Source: Parazoarcus communis (GTDB taxonomy: Bacteria > Pseudomonadota > Gammaproteobacteria > Burkholderiales > Rhodocyclaceae). Taken from it: DNA of 64,000 nucleotides. Below are positions 38,627 to 46,320 of the stretch, one piece after another. The notes beneath the pieces were generated by a model. It made no database searches and had not been told where the DNA came from. It saw only the letters and a list, made by a program, of their open reading frames with translations. The stretch is taken from assembly GCF_003111665.1 (NCBI RefSeq), contig NZ_CP022188.1, positions 2,356,001 through 2,420,000 of the forward strand. Reading direction: 5' to 3'. Position 1 is the first letter of the stretch. Every line of letters starts with the position of its first letter. The position numbers and the translations under genes are program-made.

Positions 38627-40516
38627 TCAAGCGCTGCGGCCGGGCTGGTAGCGGAATTTCAGGTATTTCTGCGCGTTGCTCAGGATGAGGAAGGCATCGC
38701 GCAGGCTCTTGCGCTCGAAGTCGGAGAGGCTCTCCGGTTCGATGCTGTTGTCGGGCTCGTTGCCCACGGCGAGGTCGCCCGCCTGATTGCGGATGCGCAC
38801 CATGGATACGAATTCCAGTGCGTCGTGGAGGTCCTGTCCGCGTCCGCGCGGCAGGATGTCGGCTTCGATGATGTCGCGCAGGCGTTCAAAGGAGTTCAGC
38901 GCAACCGATCCCACGGCCAGCGAATGCACCCGAATCAGGTCGGCGAGCGGGGCCGTGCCGCGTCGCTTGAGATTGATCGCGCGGCTGTGCCGTCCGTCGG
39001 ATTCCACCACGAAGTCCTTGAAGAAGCCCAGCGGCGGGGTGCGCAGGAGCGCATTGCGTGCCATGCACGCGAGAAAGCGCGAGTTGCCCTTGGCCTTGCG
39101 GGAGATGAGGCGGCGCAGGCCATCGATCCATTCAGTCTTGCCCCAGACGCCATCGAGGTCGAAAAAGATGCCGCTGTTGAGCAGCGACTCCGGCGTCGGT
39201 TTCTCGATCCACTCGGTGAAGTAACGCTCCCACTCGCGCAGCGGCTGGCGCCACTTTGCATTGGTCGCCATCACCCCGCCGGTGCAGTAGGTGTAGCCGC
39301 AGCGCGCCAGGCCGTCGCTGACGAAGGCGGCCAGCGACTTGAAGTAGTCGTCGTGGCGTGCCGGATCGAAACTGTTGTCGAGCACCAGCGCGTTGTCCTG
39401 ATCGGTGACGATGAGCTGTTCCTGTCTCGCCATCGAACCCAGCGCCAGAAAGCAGTAGGGGACGGGCGGCGGCCCAAGATGTTCCTCCGCGAGTTCGAGC
39501 AGACGCTGCTTGAAGCTGCGCCCGATCACCGCCATCGCGCTGCCGATCATGCGCGAACTCGCATCCTCGGTCACCATGCGCGAGAAGCAGGCGTGGACGT
39601 CGGCGGTGAGCGCCGCGAGTTCATCGACGCTTTGCTGGCGGAAAATGCTGCTGACCACGAACAGGCTGTTGCGCGACTCGTAGCGAATGATGTCCGACAG
39701 CGCGACCACACCGATCGGGCGATGATTCTTGAGCACCGGCAGATGGTGCACGTTGTTGCGCAGCATCTGCAGCATGGCTTCGAACACGAGCTGATTGTGT
39801 TCGACCCAGACCAGCTCCGACGACATGATGTCGGTGACCGGCGTGTCGTAGCTCAGGCCCTGCGACACCAGCCGCACGCGGATGTCGCGGTCGGTGATGA
39901 TGCCGGCCATGCTTGGCGTCGACGACGCTGCATCGGACTCGTCGATGATCAGAAGTGAAGAGACCCCTTCGTCGGTCATGCAGCGCGCGGCATCCATCGC
40001 GGTCGAGCCGCGCCCGAGCATGACCGGCTCGCGACTGATCAGCACATCGACGGTCGCCGACATCAGCTGATTCGCGTCTTCGCGGCGGGACACGACCTGG
40101 CGCAGGCGGGTGCGGTCCTCGACTTCGACCAGATCGGCGAATTGTTCGTTGTTCTCGAACAGGTCGGTGAACACCGGCTCGGGGATCAGATAGACAAGGG
40201 TGTCTTCGAGCGCCGCAGCCGGAAAGCGTACCTGTTTGCGATGCAGGAGGCCGAACTCGCCGAAGTAACCGCCTTCTGTCAGACGGTTGTATAGCGTGCC
40301 GTTGCGGCGGAAGACTTCCACCGCGCCGCTGCGCACCACATACCAGGCAAGCGCCTCCTCGCCGAACTCGAGGATGCGGGCGCCGGCCTTGAAGTAGCGC
40401 ACGTCCACCGACTGTGCGACGACGTGCAGGGTCTCTTCCGGCAGTTCCTGGAACGGCGGATAACGGCGCAGAAAATCAAGGATCTCTAGCTGTTCGTCCT
40501 GCATCTGAGTGGCCAC
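38627..40516 (-). CDS. cNMP-binding/CBS/DUF294 nucleotidyltransferase-like signalling protein
   Basis: 629-aa regulator with four parts. A cyclic-nucleotide-binding-like domain is at about 10-125 (GARILEFGEEALAWYVVRSG; GGYFGEFGLL). A CBS pair is at about 155-285 (ISREPVMLGRGSTAMDAARCM; GIITDRDIRVRLV). A DUF294 GlnD-like nucleotidyltransferase is at about 345-480 (CFLALGSMARQEQLIVTDQDNAL keeps the G-S and D-x-D type residues), followed by the DUF294 C-terminal domain. GTG 40516 is used; ATG 40504 is an alternative. Such proteins often sit beside solute transporters, here a BCCT carrier, with a DnaQ exonuclease downstream. Confidence 0.88.
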   Translation of the reverse strand: MATQMQDEQLEILDFLRRYPPFQELPEETLHVVAQSVDVRYFKAGARILEFGEEALAWYVVRSGAVEVFRRNGTLYNRLTEGGYFGEFGLLHRKQVRFPAAALEDTLVYLIPEPVFTDLFENNEQFADLVEVEDRTRLRQVVSRREDANQLMSATVDVLISREPVMLGRGSTAMDAARCMTDEGVSSLLIIDESDAASSTPSMAGIITDRDIRVRLVSQGLSYDTPVTDIMSSELVWVEHNQLVFEAMLQMLRNNVHHLPVLKNHRPIGVVALSDIIRYESRNSLFVVSSIFRQQSVDELAALTADVHACFSRMVTEDASSRMIGSAMAVIGRSFKQRLLELAEEHLGPPPVPYCFLALGSMARQEQLIVTDQDNALVLDNSFDPARHDDYFKSLAAFVSDGLARCGYTYCTGGVMATNAKWRQPLREWERYFTEWIEKPTPESLLNSGIFFDLDGVWGKTEWIDGLRRLISRKAKGNSRFLACMARNALLRTPPLGFFKDFVVESDGRHSRAINLKRRGTAPLADLIRVHSLAVGSVALNSFERLRDIIEADILPRGRGQDLHDALEFVSMVRIRNQAGDLAVGNEPDNSIEPESLSDFERKSLRDAFLILSNAQKYLKFRYQPGRSA

Positions 40517-40526
40517 GGTGAGTGTG

Positions 40527-40567
40527 AAAAAAAACGGGCGGGCACTTGTTCATCAAGCGCTCGCCCG
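40527..40567 (-). terminator. Terminator after the BCCT transporter
   Basis: On the minus strand a 14-bp stem with one mismatch and one wobble pair (40554-40567 with 40535-40548, loop of 5) is followed by eight T (40527-40534). It ends 11 bases before the DUF294 start codon, so the DUF294-exonuclease pair needs read-through or a promoter within the hairpin. Confidence 0.85.
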
Positions 40568-40595
40568 GTTTGGCTGCCATGAGGCAGGCGTTGGG

Positions 40596-42227
40596 TCAGG
40601 AGGCCCTGGGCTCCGACGCCAGACCCTTGATCACCGATATCGTGGCAACGAGAAGCACGATGGTGAACGGGAAGCCGGTCGATACCGCCATCGCCTGAAG
40701 CGCCACCAGACCGCCGCCCAGAATCAGTGCAATTGCGACCAGGCCTTCGAAGGTGCACCAGAAGACGCGTTGCGGTGTGGGCGCATCGACCTTGCCGCCT
40801 GCAGCGATGACGTCGATCACCAGTGAGCCGGAGTCGGACGAGGTGACGAAGAACACCACCACGAGGATGATCGCGAGGAAGGAGGTGATCTGCGCCAGCG
40901 GCAGGACATCAAGCATGTAGAACAGTTGCAGCGGCAGGTCGGCGTTGGCCGCAGCCTCGTAACCGTCCTTGACCAGCTGGCTGATCGCAGTGCCGCCGAA
41001 TACCGTCATCCACAGCACGCAGGCAAGCGAAGGCACGAGCAGCACCGAGACGATGAACTCACGTACCGTGCGACCACGCGAAACGCGGGCGATGAACATG
41101 CCGACGAAGGGTGACCAGGAAATCCACCACGCCCAGTAGAAGGCCGTCCAGCCCTGGGAGAAGTTCACGTCTTCACGGTTGATCGGATTGGCCAGTGCGG
41201 GCAGATACTCGAGGTAGGCGCCGAGGTTGTCGACAAAGCCGGTCATGATGGCCAGCGTCGGGCCGACCATGATCACGAAGGCAAGCAGAACAACGGCGAG
41301 CACCATGTTGATCTCGGACAGACGCTTCACGCCGGCGTCGAGTCCGGCCAGCACCGAAACCAGCGCAATGGCAGTAATGCCCACCACCAGCACGATCTGC
41401 GTGGTGTTGCCCAGCGGGATGCCGAACAGGTAGTTGAGGCCGGCGGCCGCTTGCGAGGCGCCGAAGCCGAGCGAGGTGGCGAGACCAAACAGGGTCGCGA
41501 GCACCGCGAGGATGTCGATCACGTGACCCGGCCAGCCCCACACGCGTTCACCGAGCAGGGGGTAGAACACAGAGCGGATCGTCAGCGGCAGCCCCTTGTT
41601 GAAGGAGAACAGTGCCAGACCCAGCGCGAGGATGGCGTAGATCGCCCATGGGTGCAGGCCCCAGTGGTAGATCGTAGCGGCCATCGCGAGGCGTGAAGCG
41701 CCCGCAGCATCACCGGCCGCGGCACCCAGCGGTGCCCAGTCGGTGCGCACGCCGTTCTCCATCGCGGTGCCACCGAGCGAACTGCCGAAGTGCGAGAGCG
41801 GTTCGGACACGCCGAAGAACATCAGACCGATGCCCATGCCGGCGGCAAACAGCATGGAGAACCAGCCGGTGTAGGTGTAGTCGGGTTTCGCTTCTGTACC
41901 ACCGAGGCGGACCTTGCCCAGCGGAGAGATCGCCAGTCCGATGCAGACCAGAACGAAAATGTTGCCGGCGCCGATGAAGAACCAGTCGAGGTTCGAGGTC
42001 AGCCAGCCGCGCATGCTGCCGAACATGGGTTCGACCTGAGCCTGGAACATCAGGGTCAGGGCCACGAAGGCGATGACTGCGATGGCCGAGATTGCAAATA
42101 CCCGGTTGTGGATGTCGAGGCCGAAGGGACCGACATTGACCAGGATGTTGTCCTGACCGATCTTGTAGTCGGTATCGATCGGGTTGACGTCACCGTCGGG
42201 GATCATGGGATCCCTTTTTTTTGTCAT
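40596..42227 (-). CDS. BCCT family betaine/choline/carnitine transporter
   Basis: Sodium- or proton-coupled uptake of a quaternary ammonium compound, 543 aa, 12 predicted helices. The start ATG 42227 lies behind AAGGAAG and reads straight into an A8 run encoding Lys-Lys; an extension to 42278 is less likely. The glycine-rich substrate helix GMGIGLMFFGVSEPLSHF and the BCCT signature region WTAFYWAWWISWSPFVGMFIAR are clear. The downstream cNMP/CBS/DUF294 gene suggests the carrier may be regulated by it. The substrate cannot be assigned from sequence. Confidence 0.92.
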   Translation of the reverse strand: MTKKRDPMIPDGDVNPIDTDYKIGQDNILVNVGPFGLDIHNRVFAISAIAVIAFVALTLMFQAQVEPMFGSMRGWLTSNLDWFFIGAGNIFVLVCIGLAISPLGKVRLGGTEAKPDYTYTGWFSMLFAAGMGIGLMFFGVSEPLSHFGSSLGGTAMENGVRTDWAPLGAAAGDAAGASRLAMAATIYHWGLHPWAIYAILALGLALFSFNKGLPLTIRSVFYPLLGERVWGWPGHVIDILAVLATLFGLATSLGFGASQAAAGLNYLFGIPLGNTTQIVLVVGITAIALVSVLAGLDAGVKRLSEINMVLAVVLLAFVIMVGPTLAIMTGFVDNLGAYLEYLPALANPINREDVNFSQGWTAFYWAWWISWSPFVGMFIARVSRGRTVREFIVSVLLVPSLACVLWMTVFGGTAISQLVKDGYEAAANADLPLQLFYMLDVLPLAQITSFLAIILVVVFFVTSSDSGSLVIDVIAAGGKVDAPTPQRVFWCTFEGLVAIALILGGGLVALQAMAVSTGFPFTIVLLVATISVIKGLASEPRAS

Positions 42228-42377
42228 GGGAGGCTTCCTTGTTGGGGACGACTGAGAGGGGTGGATCGCCAGATACAAGGTACTAGGCTGATGCTACTTA
42301 GCGGCTGAAGTCTACCATGCATGAAAGTCGGCCTGCGCAGGTGCGACATGCGCCGATTGGGCTCATGACGCACCAAC

Positions 42378-43787
42378 TCACTCGGAATCGAAGCCAAGCA
42401 GCCTTTGTTCGATGATCCGCTGAGTCACGCCCTCGGGTACGTCTTTCTCCCAGTTGCCCCGCCCGCGGCGAAGACCGGCGAGGGTTTCGGCGGCGTCGAT
42501 CTCGAGGTGGCCGGCGTCCTGGGGTTCGATTGCGACCAGCTTGCCGTTCTCCTTGAGGTAAGCGAGCAGGTGGCGCAGGTGCTCGGGTACCGGGACGTTG
42601 TCGAGCGTGATCATTTCTGCCGCGCCGTGGGGGCGGGAAGGGTAGACGTAGACGTGCGTGTTGTCCGGGAACAGCTTGCCGAAGGCCTCGAGGATGCCGC
42701 CTTCGAGTCCGTCGTAGTATTTCTCGTCGAACAGCACTTCGAGATCGCGCACGCTCATGACGATGCCGATGGGTTTCTGCGTGTAGCGACGCAGGTAGGC
42801 GCGCAGGCGGAAGAAACGCACGTAGTCCGAGATCATCACCGTGTATCCCTGCGAGGCGAGCAGGTCGATGCGCGCAAGAAAATCCGCACCGTCGATGCTG
42901 TCGCCGCTGGCGAGTGAATTCATCGTGATCTCGGCCAGCGACAGGACTTCCTGTTCGGCCACCGCCGATTCCTGGCTGAACTGTTTTTGTCCGCCCAGCA
43001 TCATGTCGATATTGACGCAGGTCACCGGCTTGAAGCTGCCACGGATGACCAGCATCGGCTTGCGGTAGAGCAGCTCGCCGGGCACGACAACCTCGCCTGC
43101 GGGGTTGAAGATGATCGCACGGGTCAGCCAGCTGCTGATCAGGTGCAGGTTCATCAGCCGGTTTTCGACTTCCTCGAAATATGGGCCGGAGAAGTGGATC
43201 AGGTCGACCTCGATACGCTCCGGGGAGAGTCCGTCAGCCAGGCCCTCGATCACCCATTCGGGCTGGTCGTGGTTGAAGAATGCGCCGTGGATCAGGTTCA
43301 CGCCGAGAATGCCGAGGGCTTCGGACTGGAGGGCGTTGTCGTTGTCGAGCATGCGCACATGCAGGATCACGTCGCTCGGCTGCGCGCCCGGGTGAAGTTG
43401 CAGGCGGATGCCGATCCAGCCGTGGCATTCGTTCTTTTGCTTGAAGCTGCGCGCGGTAACCGTGGCTGCGTAAGCAAAGAAGGTGGTGTTCTTGGGGCGG
43501 ACATGGGTGAGCCGGTCGACGACCTGAGTGAACTCCTTGTCCAGCATCTGCATCAGTCGTGCGCGACTGACATAGCGATCGACATGGCCGTAAATATCGT
43601 CGCTGACCGCCATGTCGTAGGCTGACATGGTCTTGGCCACCGTACCCGCAGCCGCACCGGCATGGAAGAAGCGGCGCGCGACTTCCTGTCCTGCACCGAT
43701 TTCCACGATGGAACCGTACTTGAACTTGTCCAGGTTGAGGGCGAGTGCCTTCTGATCGGTCGAGAGGATGGTGTCGCGTTTGCGCAT
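42378..43787 (-). CDS. Conserved protein of unknown function (469 aa)
   Basis: Soluble 469-aa protein without signal peptide or membrane helices. It begins MRKRDTILSTDQKALALNLD and contains KYGSIVEIGAGQEVARRFFHAG, VTARSFKQKNECHGWIGIRL, ALGILGVNLIHGAFF and a C-terminal part with YVYPSRPHGAAEMITL. I recognise this as a conserved bacterial family that carries unreliable labels in databases and has no established function. It lies 66 bp after a nitroreductase and 150 bp before the BCCT transporter on the same strand, so a shared transcript is possible. No cofactor motif was recognised with confidence. Confidence 0.8.
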   Translation of the reverse strand: MRKRDTILSTDQKALALNLDKFKYGSIVEIGAGQEVARRFFHAGAAAGTVAKTMSAYDMAVSDDIYGHVDRYVSRARLMQMLDKEFTQVVDRLTHVRPKNTTFFAYAATVTARSFKQKNECHGWIGIRLQLHPGAQPSDVILHVRMLDNDNALQSEALGILGVNLIHGAFFNHDQPEWVIEGLADGLSPERIEVDLIHFSGPYFEEVENRLMNLHLISSWLTRAIIFNPAGEVVVPGELLYRKPMLVIRGSFKPVTCVNIDMMLGGQKQFSQESAVAEQEVLSLAEITMNSLASGDSIDGADFLARIDLLASQGYTVMISDYVRFFRLRAYLRRYTQKPIGIVMSVRDLEVLFDEKYYDGLEGGILEAFGKLFPDNTHVYVYPSRPHGAAEMITLDNVPVPEHLRHLLAYLKENGKLVAIEPQDAGHLEIDAAETLAGLRRGRGNWEKDVPEGVTQRIIEQRLLGFDSE

Positions 43788-43853
43788 CGGGTCGGCTCCG
43801 TACGTTAGGACAGGGCGACGGACGCGAACGCGCCCGTCGCCGCAAGGCTAGGC

Positions 43854-44675
43854 TTATTTCAGTTCGAAGCCGCGCTTGTGCAGCGCTTCGACGAGGTGAT
43901 CGCGGCCGGAAAGCGTCTCCGGGCCGGCGATTCTCTTGGCCGAGTGAATGGCCCAGGTACCGTGGACATTCATCTTCTGTTCTTCGTAGAAGCTCGCCAT
44001 CGCCGCATTGTAGGCCTCGATGCCAGGCGCTTGCGCCGGCAGCGAATAGCGTTCGTGATGCATGACAACCGACTGTGGTGGGCGCGGCTTGACCGCAGCC
44101 GGTTTGGCCGGATCGGGCGTGCCCACGCACATGCCGAATACGGCGACAACGCGAGGCGGCAGGTTCAGCAGTTCTGCCACGGCTTCGGGCTTGTTGCGCA
44201 TGCCGCCGATATACACCGTGCCCAGTCCGATCGATTCGGCTGCGGCGGCAGCGTTCTGCGCGGCCAGTGCCGCGTCGATGACGCCAACCAGGAACATCTC
44301 CATGTAATCGAGCGCAGCACTCGGGCGCTCGTTCGATGTCGCCAGGCCTTCGAGGCGGGCAAGGTCGGCAAGCCACACCAGTTGCAGCGGTGCATCGCGC
44401 ACATGTGCCTGCCCCCCTGCGCATTCGGCGAGCGCTGCACGTGCGGCGGGATCGCGCACGGCCACCACGCTCCATGCCTGCAGGTTCGATGAACTGGAGG
44501 CCGACTGCGCTGCGGCGATGATGGCGGTCAGCTGGTCGTCGCTGACCGGGGTGGGCAGATAGCTGCGCACCGAGCAATGGCCAAGCAGGCTGTCGATGAC
44601 CGGGCTCCAGCTTTGGGGGGCGGGCATGGCATTGCTGCCGTAACGGATGTCGAGGCGAGACTGCGTGTCGCTCAT
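43854..44675 (-). CDS. Nitroreductase family flavoprotein (NfsA-like)
   Basis: 273-aa FMN-dependent NAD(P)H oxidoreductase. The ATG at 44675 fits the start of the fold (DIRYGSNAMPAPQSW...LLGHCSVRSYL). FMN-contact segments are HCSVRSYLPTPVS, AAQSASSSSNLQAWSVVAV and GLGTVYIGGMRNKPEAVAEL. The conserved C-terminal extension of NfsA types (VVMHHERY) is present. An extension to 44780 would run into the ffs promoter region and is rejected. The natural substrate is unknown. Confidence 0.88.
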   Translation of the reverse strand: MSDTQSRLDIRYGSNAMPAPQSWSPVIDSLLGHCSVRSYLPTPVSDDQLTAIIAAAQSASSSSNLQAWSVVAVRDPAARAALAECAGGQAHVRDAPLQLVWLADLARLEGLATSNERPSAALDYMEMFLVGVIDAALAAQNAAAAAESIGLGTVYIGGMRNKPEAVAELLNLPPRVVAVFGMCVGTPDPAKPAAVKPRPPQSVVMHHERYSLPAQAPGIEAYNAAMASFYEEQKMNVHGTWAIHSAKRIAGPETLSGRDHLVEALHKRGFELK

Positions 44676-44785
44676 GTAATTGTCCTGTTCAATATGGGGG
44701 GGCGATTCGCCGGATTCCGTGTCGCAGCGCACTGCTGCGAGAAGGCTCCGAGTATACGTGCTTGAGGAGGTTCCGTTCATAGTGG

Positions 44786-44814
44786 CTGACGTTGCGGGCG
44801 ATCACTGTTATAGT
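44786..44814 (+). promoter_or_regulatory. Promoter of the 4.5S RNA gene
   Basis: CTGACG (44786-44791), 17-bp spacer, TATAGT (44809-44814), which predicts a start at about 44821, exactly where the RNA begins. Confidence 0.75.
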
Positions 44815-44821
44815 GCGCGCC

Positions 44822-44921
<100 letters not shown>

Positions 44922-44932
44922 CCTCATTCTAG

Positions 44933-44965
44933 AAAGGGCGTCTCCGAAAGGTGACGCCCTTTTTT
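44933..44965. terminator. Terminator of ffs
   Basis: The stem AAAGGGCGTC (44933-44942) / GACGCCCTTT (44953-44962) has a 10-nt loop and a T tract on the plus strand. It lies 32 bp before the end of the convergent ZIP transporter gene and could serve both. Confidence 0.9.
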
Positions 44966-44996
44966 CGTTCGTGCCATCCGACCCCGGCTGGTCGGT

Positions 44997-45887
44997 TCAG
45001 GCGAGGAGCGTGTCCATCAGCATCATGGCCACGAAGCCGATCATGAGGCCGCTGGTCGCCAGTGTTTCGTGCCCCTTGCGATGCGACTCGGGGATGATCT
45101 CGTGGCTGACGACGAACAGCATCGCGCCCGCAGCGCCAGCCAGCCCCCAGGGCAGCAATGCCGAAGACACCGTCACCATCAGCGAGCCGGCCACCGCCGC
45201 GATCGGTTCGATCAGTCCCGACAAGGCCGCAACCGCGAACGCGAGCAGGCGCGAATAACCGGCCGTTGCCAGCGCAATCGCCACGATCAGGCCTTCGGGG
45301 ACGTTCTGCAGCGAGATGCCGGTCGCGACCGCGTTGCCGCTGCTGGCGGTTCCGCTGGCCACGCCGATGGCGAGCCCTTCCGGAATGTTGTGAACCGCAA
45401 TGGCGAAAACGAAGAGCCATACGGCTGTCGCCGACTTCGATCCGTCCGGTGCGTGGGTGTGCGGCAGCATGCGATCCATTGCCAGTAACAGGCCGGCGCC
45501 GAGGGCGAGTCCTGCGGCAACGAGCAAGGCGGCGTCGGTGCTGCTCGCGCCTTGAACCTGTGCGGCGCTGAAGGCCGGTATCAGCAGTGAAAACACACTG
45601 GCTGCAAGCATGACGCCCGCGCCGAATCCGAGCAGCATGCCTTGCATGCCGGAACTGATCCGGCGCATGACCAGCAAGGGGACGGCCCCGAGCGCGGTCG
45701 CGGCGGCGGCCATCGCCCCACCCGCAACCGCGTCGGCGAGCGGACCGTCGAGCGCCGTCAGTCCGGACGCGATGCGGGTGGCCAGCAGACTGAAACCGAT
45801 CAGGGCGATCAGCCAGCCGCCGGCGGCGCGCAAGGCGCCCGCTGTGCTGTTGGGCTGGAAATGCAGTCGGGCAACTCGAGCGATCAT
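44997..45887 (-). CDS. ZIP family divalent metal transporter (GufA/ZupT-like)
   Basis: 296-aa inner-membrane importer of Zn2+ or other divalent cations, about eight helices. The two signature helices carry the binuclear metal site: FVFAIAVHNIPEGLAIGVA and GISLQNVPEGLIVAIALA. A later HEIIPESHRKGHE segment adds metal-liganding residues. The intracellular loop has MLPHTHAPDG with a small His motif. The ATG at 45887 has GGGAGG upstream. No Zur box was identified. Confidence 0.9.
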   Translation of the reverse strand: MIARVARLHFQPNSTAGALRAAGGWLIALIGFSLLATRIASGLTALDGPLADAVAGGAMAAAATALGAVPLLVMRRISSGMQGMLLGFGAGVMLAASVFSLLIPAFSAAQVQGASSTDAALLVAAGLALGAGLLLAMDRMLPHTHAPDGSKSATAVWLFVFAIAVHNIPEGLAIGVASGTASSGNAVATGISLQNVPEGLIVAIALATAGYSRLLAFAVAALSGLIEPIAAVAGSLMVTVSSALLPWGLAGAAGAMLFVVSHEIIPESHRKGHETLATSGLMIGFVAMMLMDTLLA

Positions 45888-46067
45888 GGCAGTACCTCCC
45901 TGAATCTTTGCCCGGGCGACGTGTCAGGGCGCAGGCTTAGTATGGCCCTGGTGTTTCTATAGTAAAAATTGAACGTAATGATTGATGTGATAGGTGGGTG
46001 GTATCGGCATCGTGCATTCAGGCCCTTGAGTGCAGCGGCCGGCAGCGCATCCGAGGGAAGGGGGGGC

Positions 46068-46148
46068 TCAGACTGTGTAAGCGAAATCGGCACAGATCTC
46101 GCGCAGGGTTTCCAGCAGTGTCTGGTAGTTGAAGTTCGATGTGGTCAT
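46068..46148 (-). CDS. Possible small protein, 26 aa
   Basis: Reading frame MTTSNFNYQTLLETLREICA... ending in DFAYTV, with GGAG ten bases before the ATG at 46148. The composition looks protein-like (an amphipathic helix around YQTLLETLREICADF), unlike a random GC-rich frame. No homologue is recognised, so it could be a small protein, a leader peptide or a gene remnant. Confidence 0.3.
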   Translation of the reverse strand: MTTSNFNYQTLLETLREICADFAYTV

Positions 46149-46303
46149 GGCTTTCTGGTCTCCGGGGTGTCCGTTGTCTGGGTTACGGCGCCAGAATAAG
46201 CGGCGTCTTTTGATAGCGCCAATCGATTGAATGTATTGTTTTGATGGTTGTTAATTATCGAAGGGTCTTGCCATCAAGCTCTCCCGGAGAGCCGGGGTTG
46301 CTC

Positions 46304-46312
46304 TGATAGAAT
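46304..46312 (+). promoter_or_regulatory. Extended -10 promoter directly before dnaX
   Basis: TG-A-TAGAAT (46304-46312), the extended -10 form, with no clear -35. A start 6-8 bases downstream falls at 46318-46320, next to the ATG at 46321, which implies a leaderless or nearly leaderless mRNA. Confidence 0.55.
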
Positions 46313-46320
46313 CGCTGCCC

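Larger units (their letters stand above)
45888..46320. other. 433-bp intergenic region upstream of the ZIP gene and dnaX
   Basis: Contains the ZIP ribosome site at its left edge, a possible 26-codon reading frame on the minus strand (46068-46148), an AT-rich stretch at about 46200-46260 and the dnaX extended -10 (46304-46312). A plus-strand open frame at 45969-46199 shows no recognisable protein and is not called. Confidence 0.5.

Noticed and set aside
45969..46199. A 76-codon plus-strand frame upstream of dnaX
   Set aside because: No ribosome site or recognisable protein. It overlaps the better-looking minus-strand 26-codon frame.
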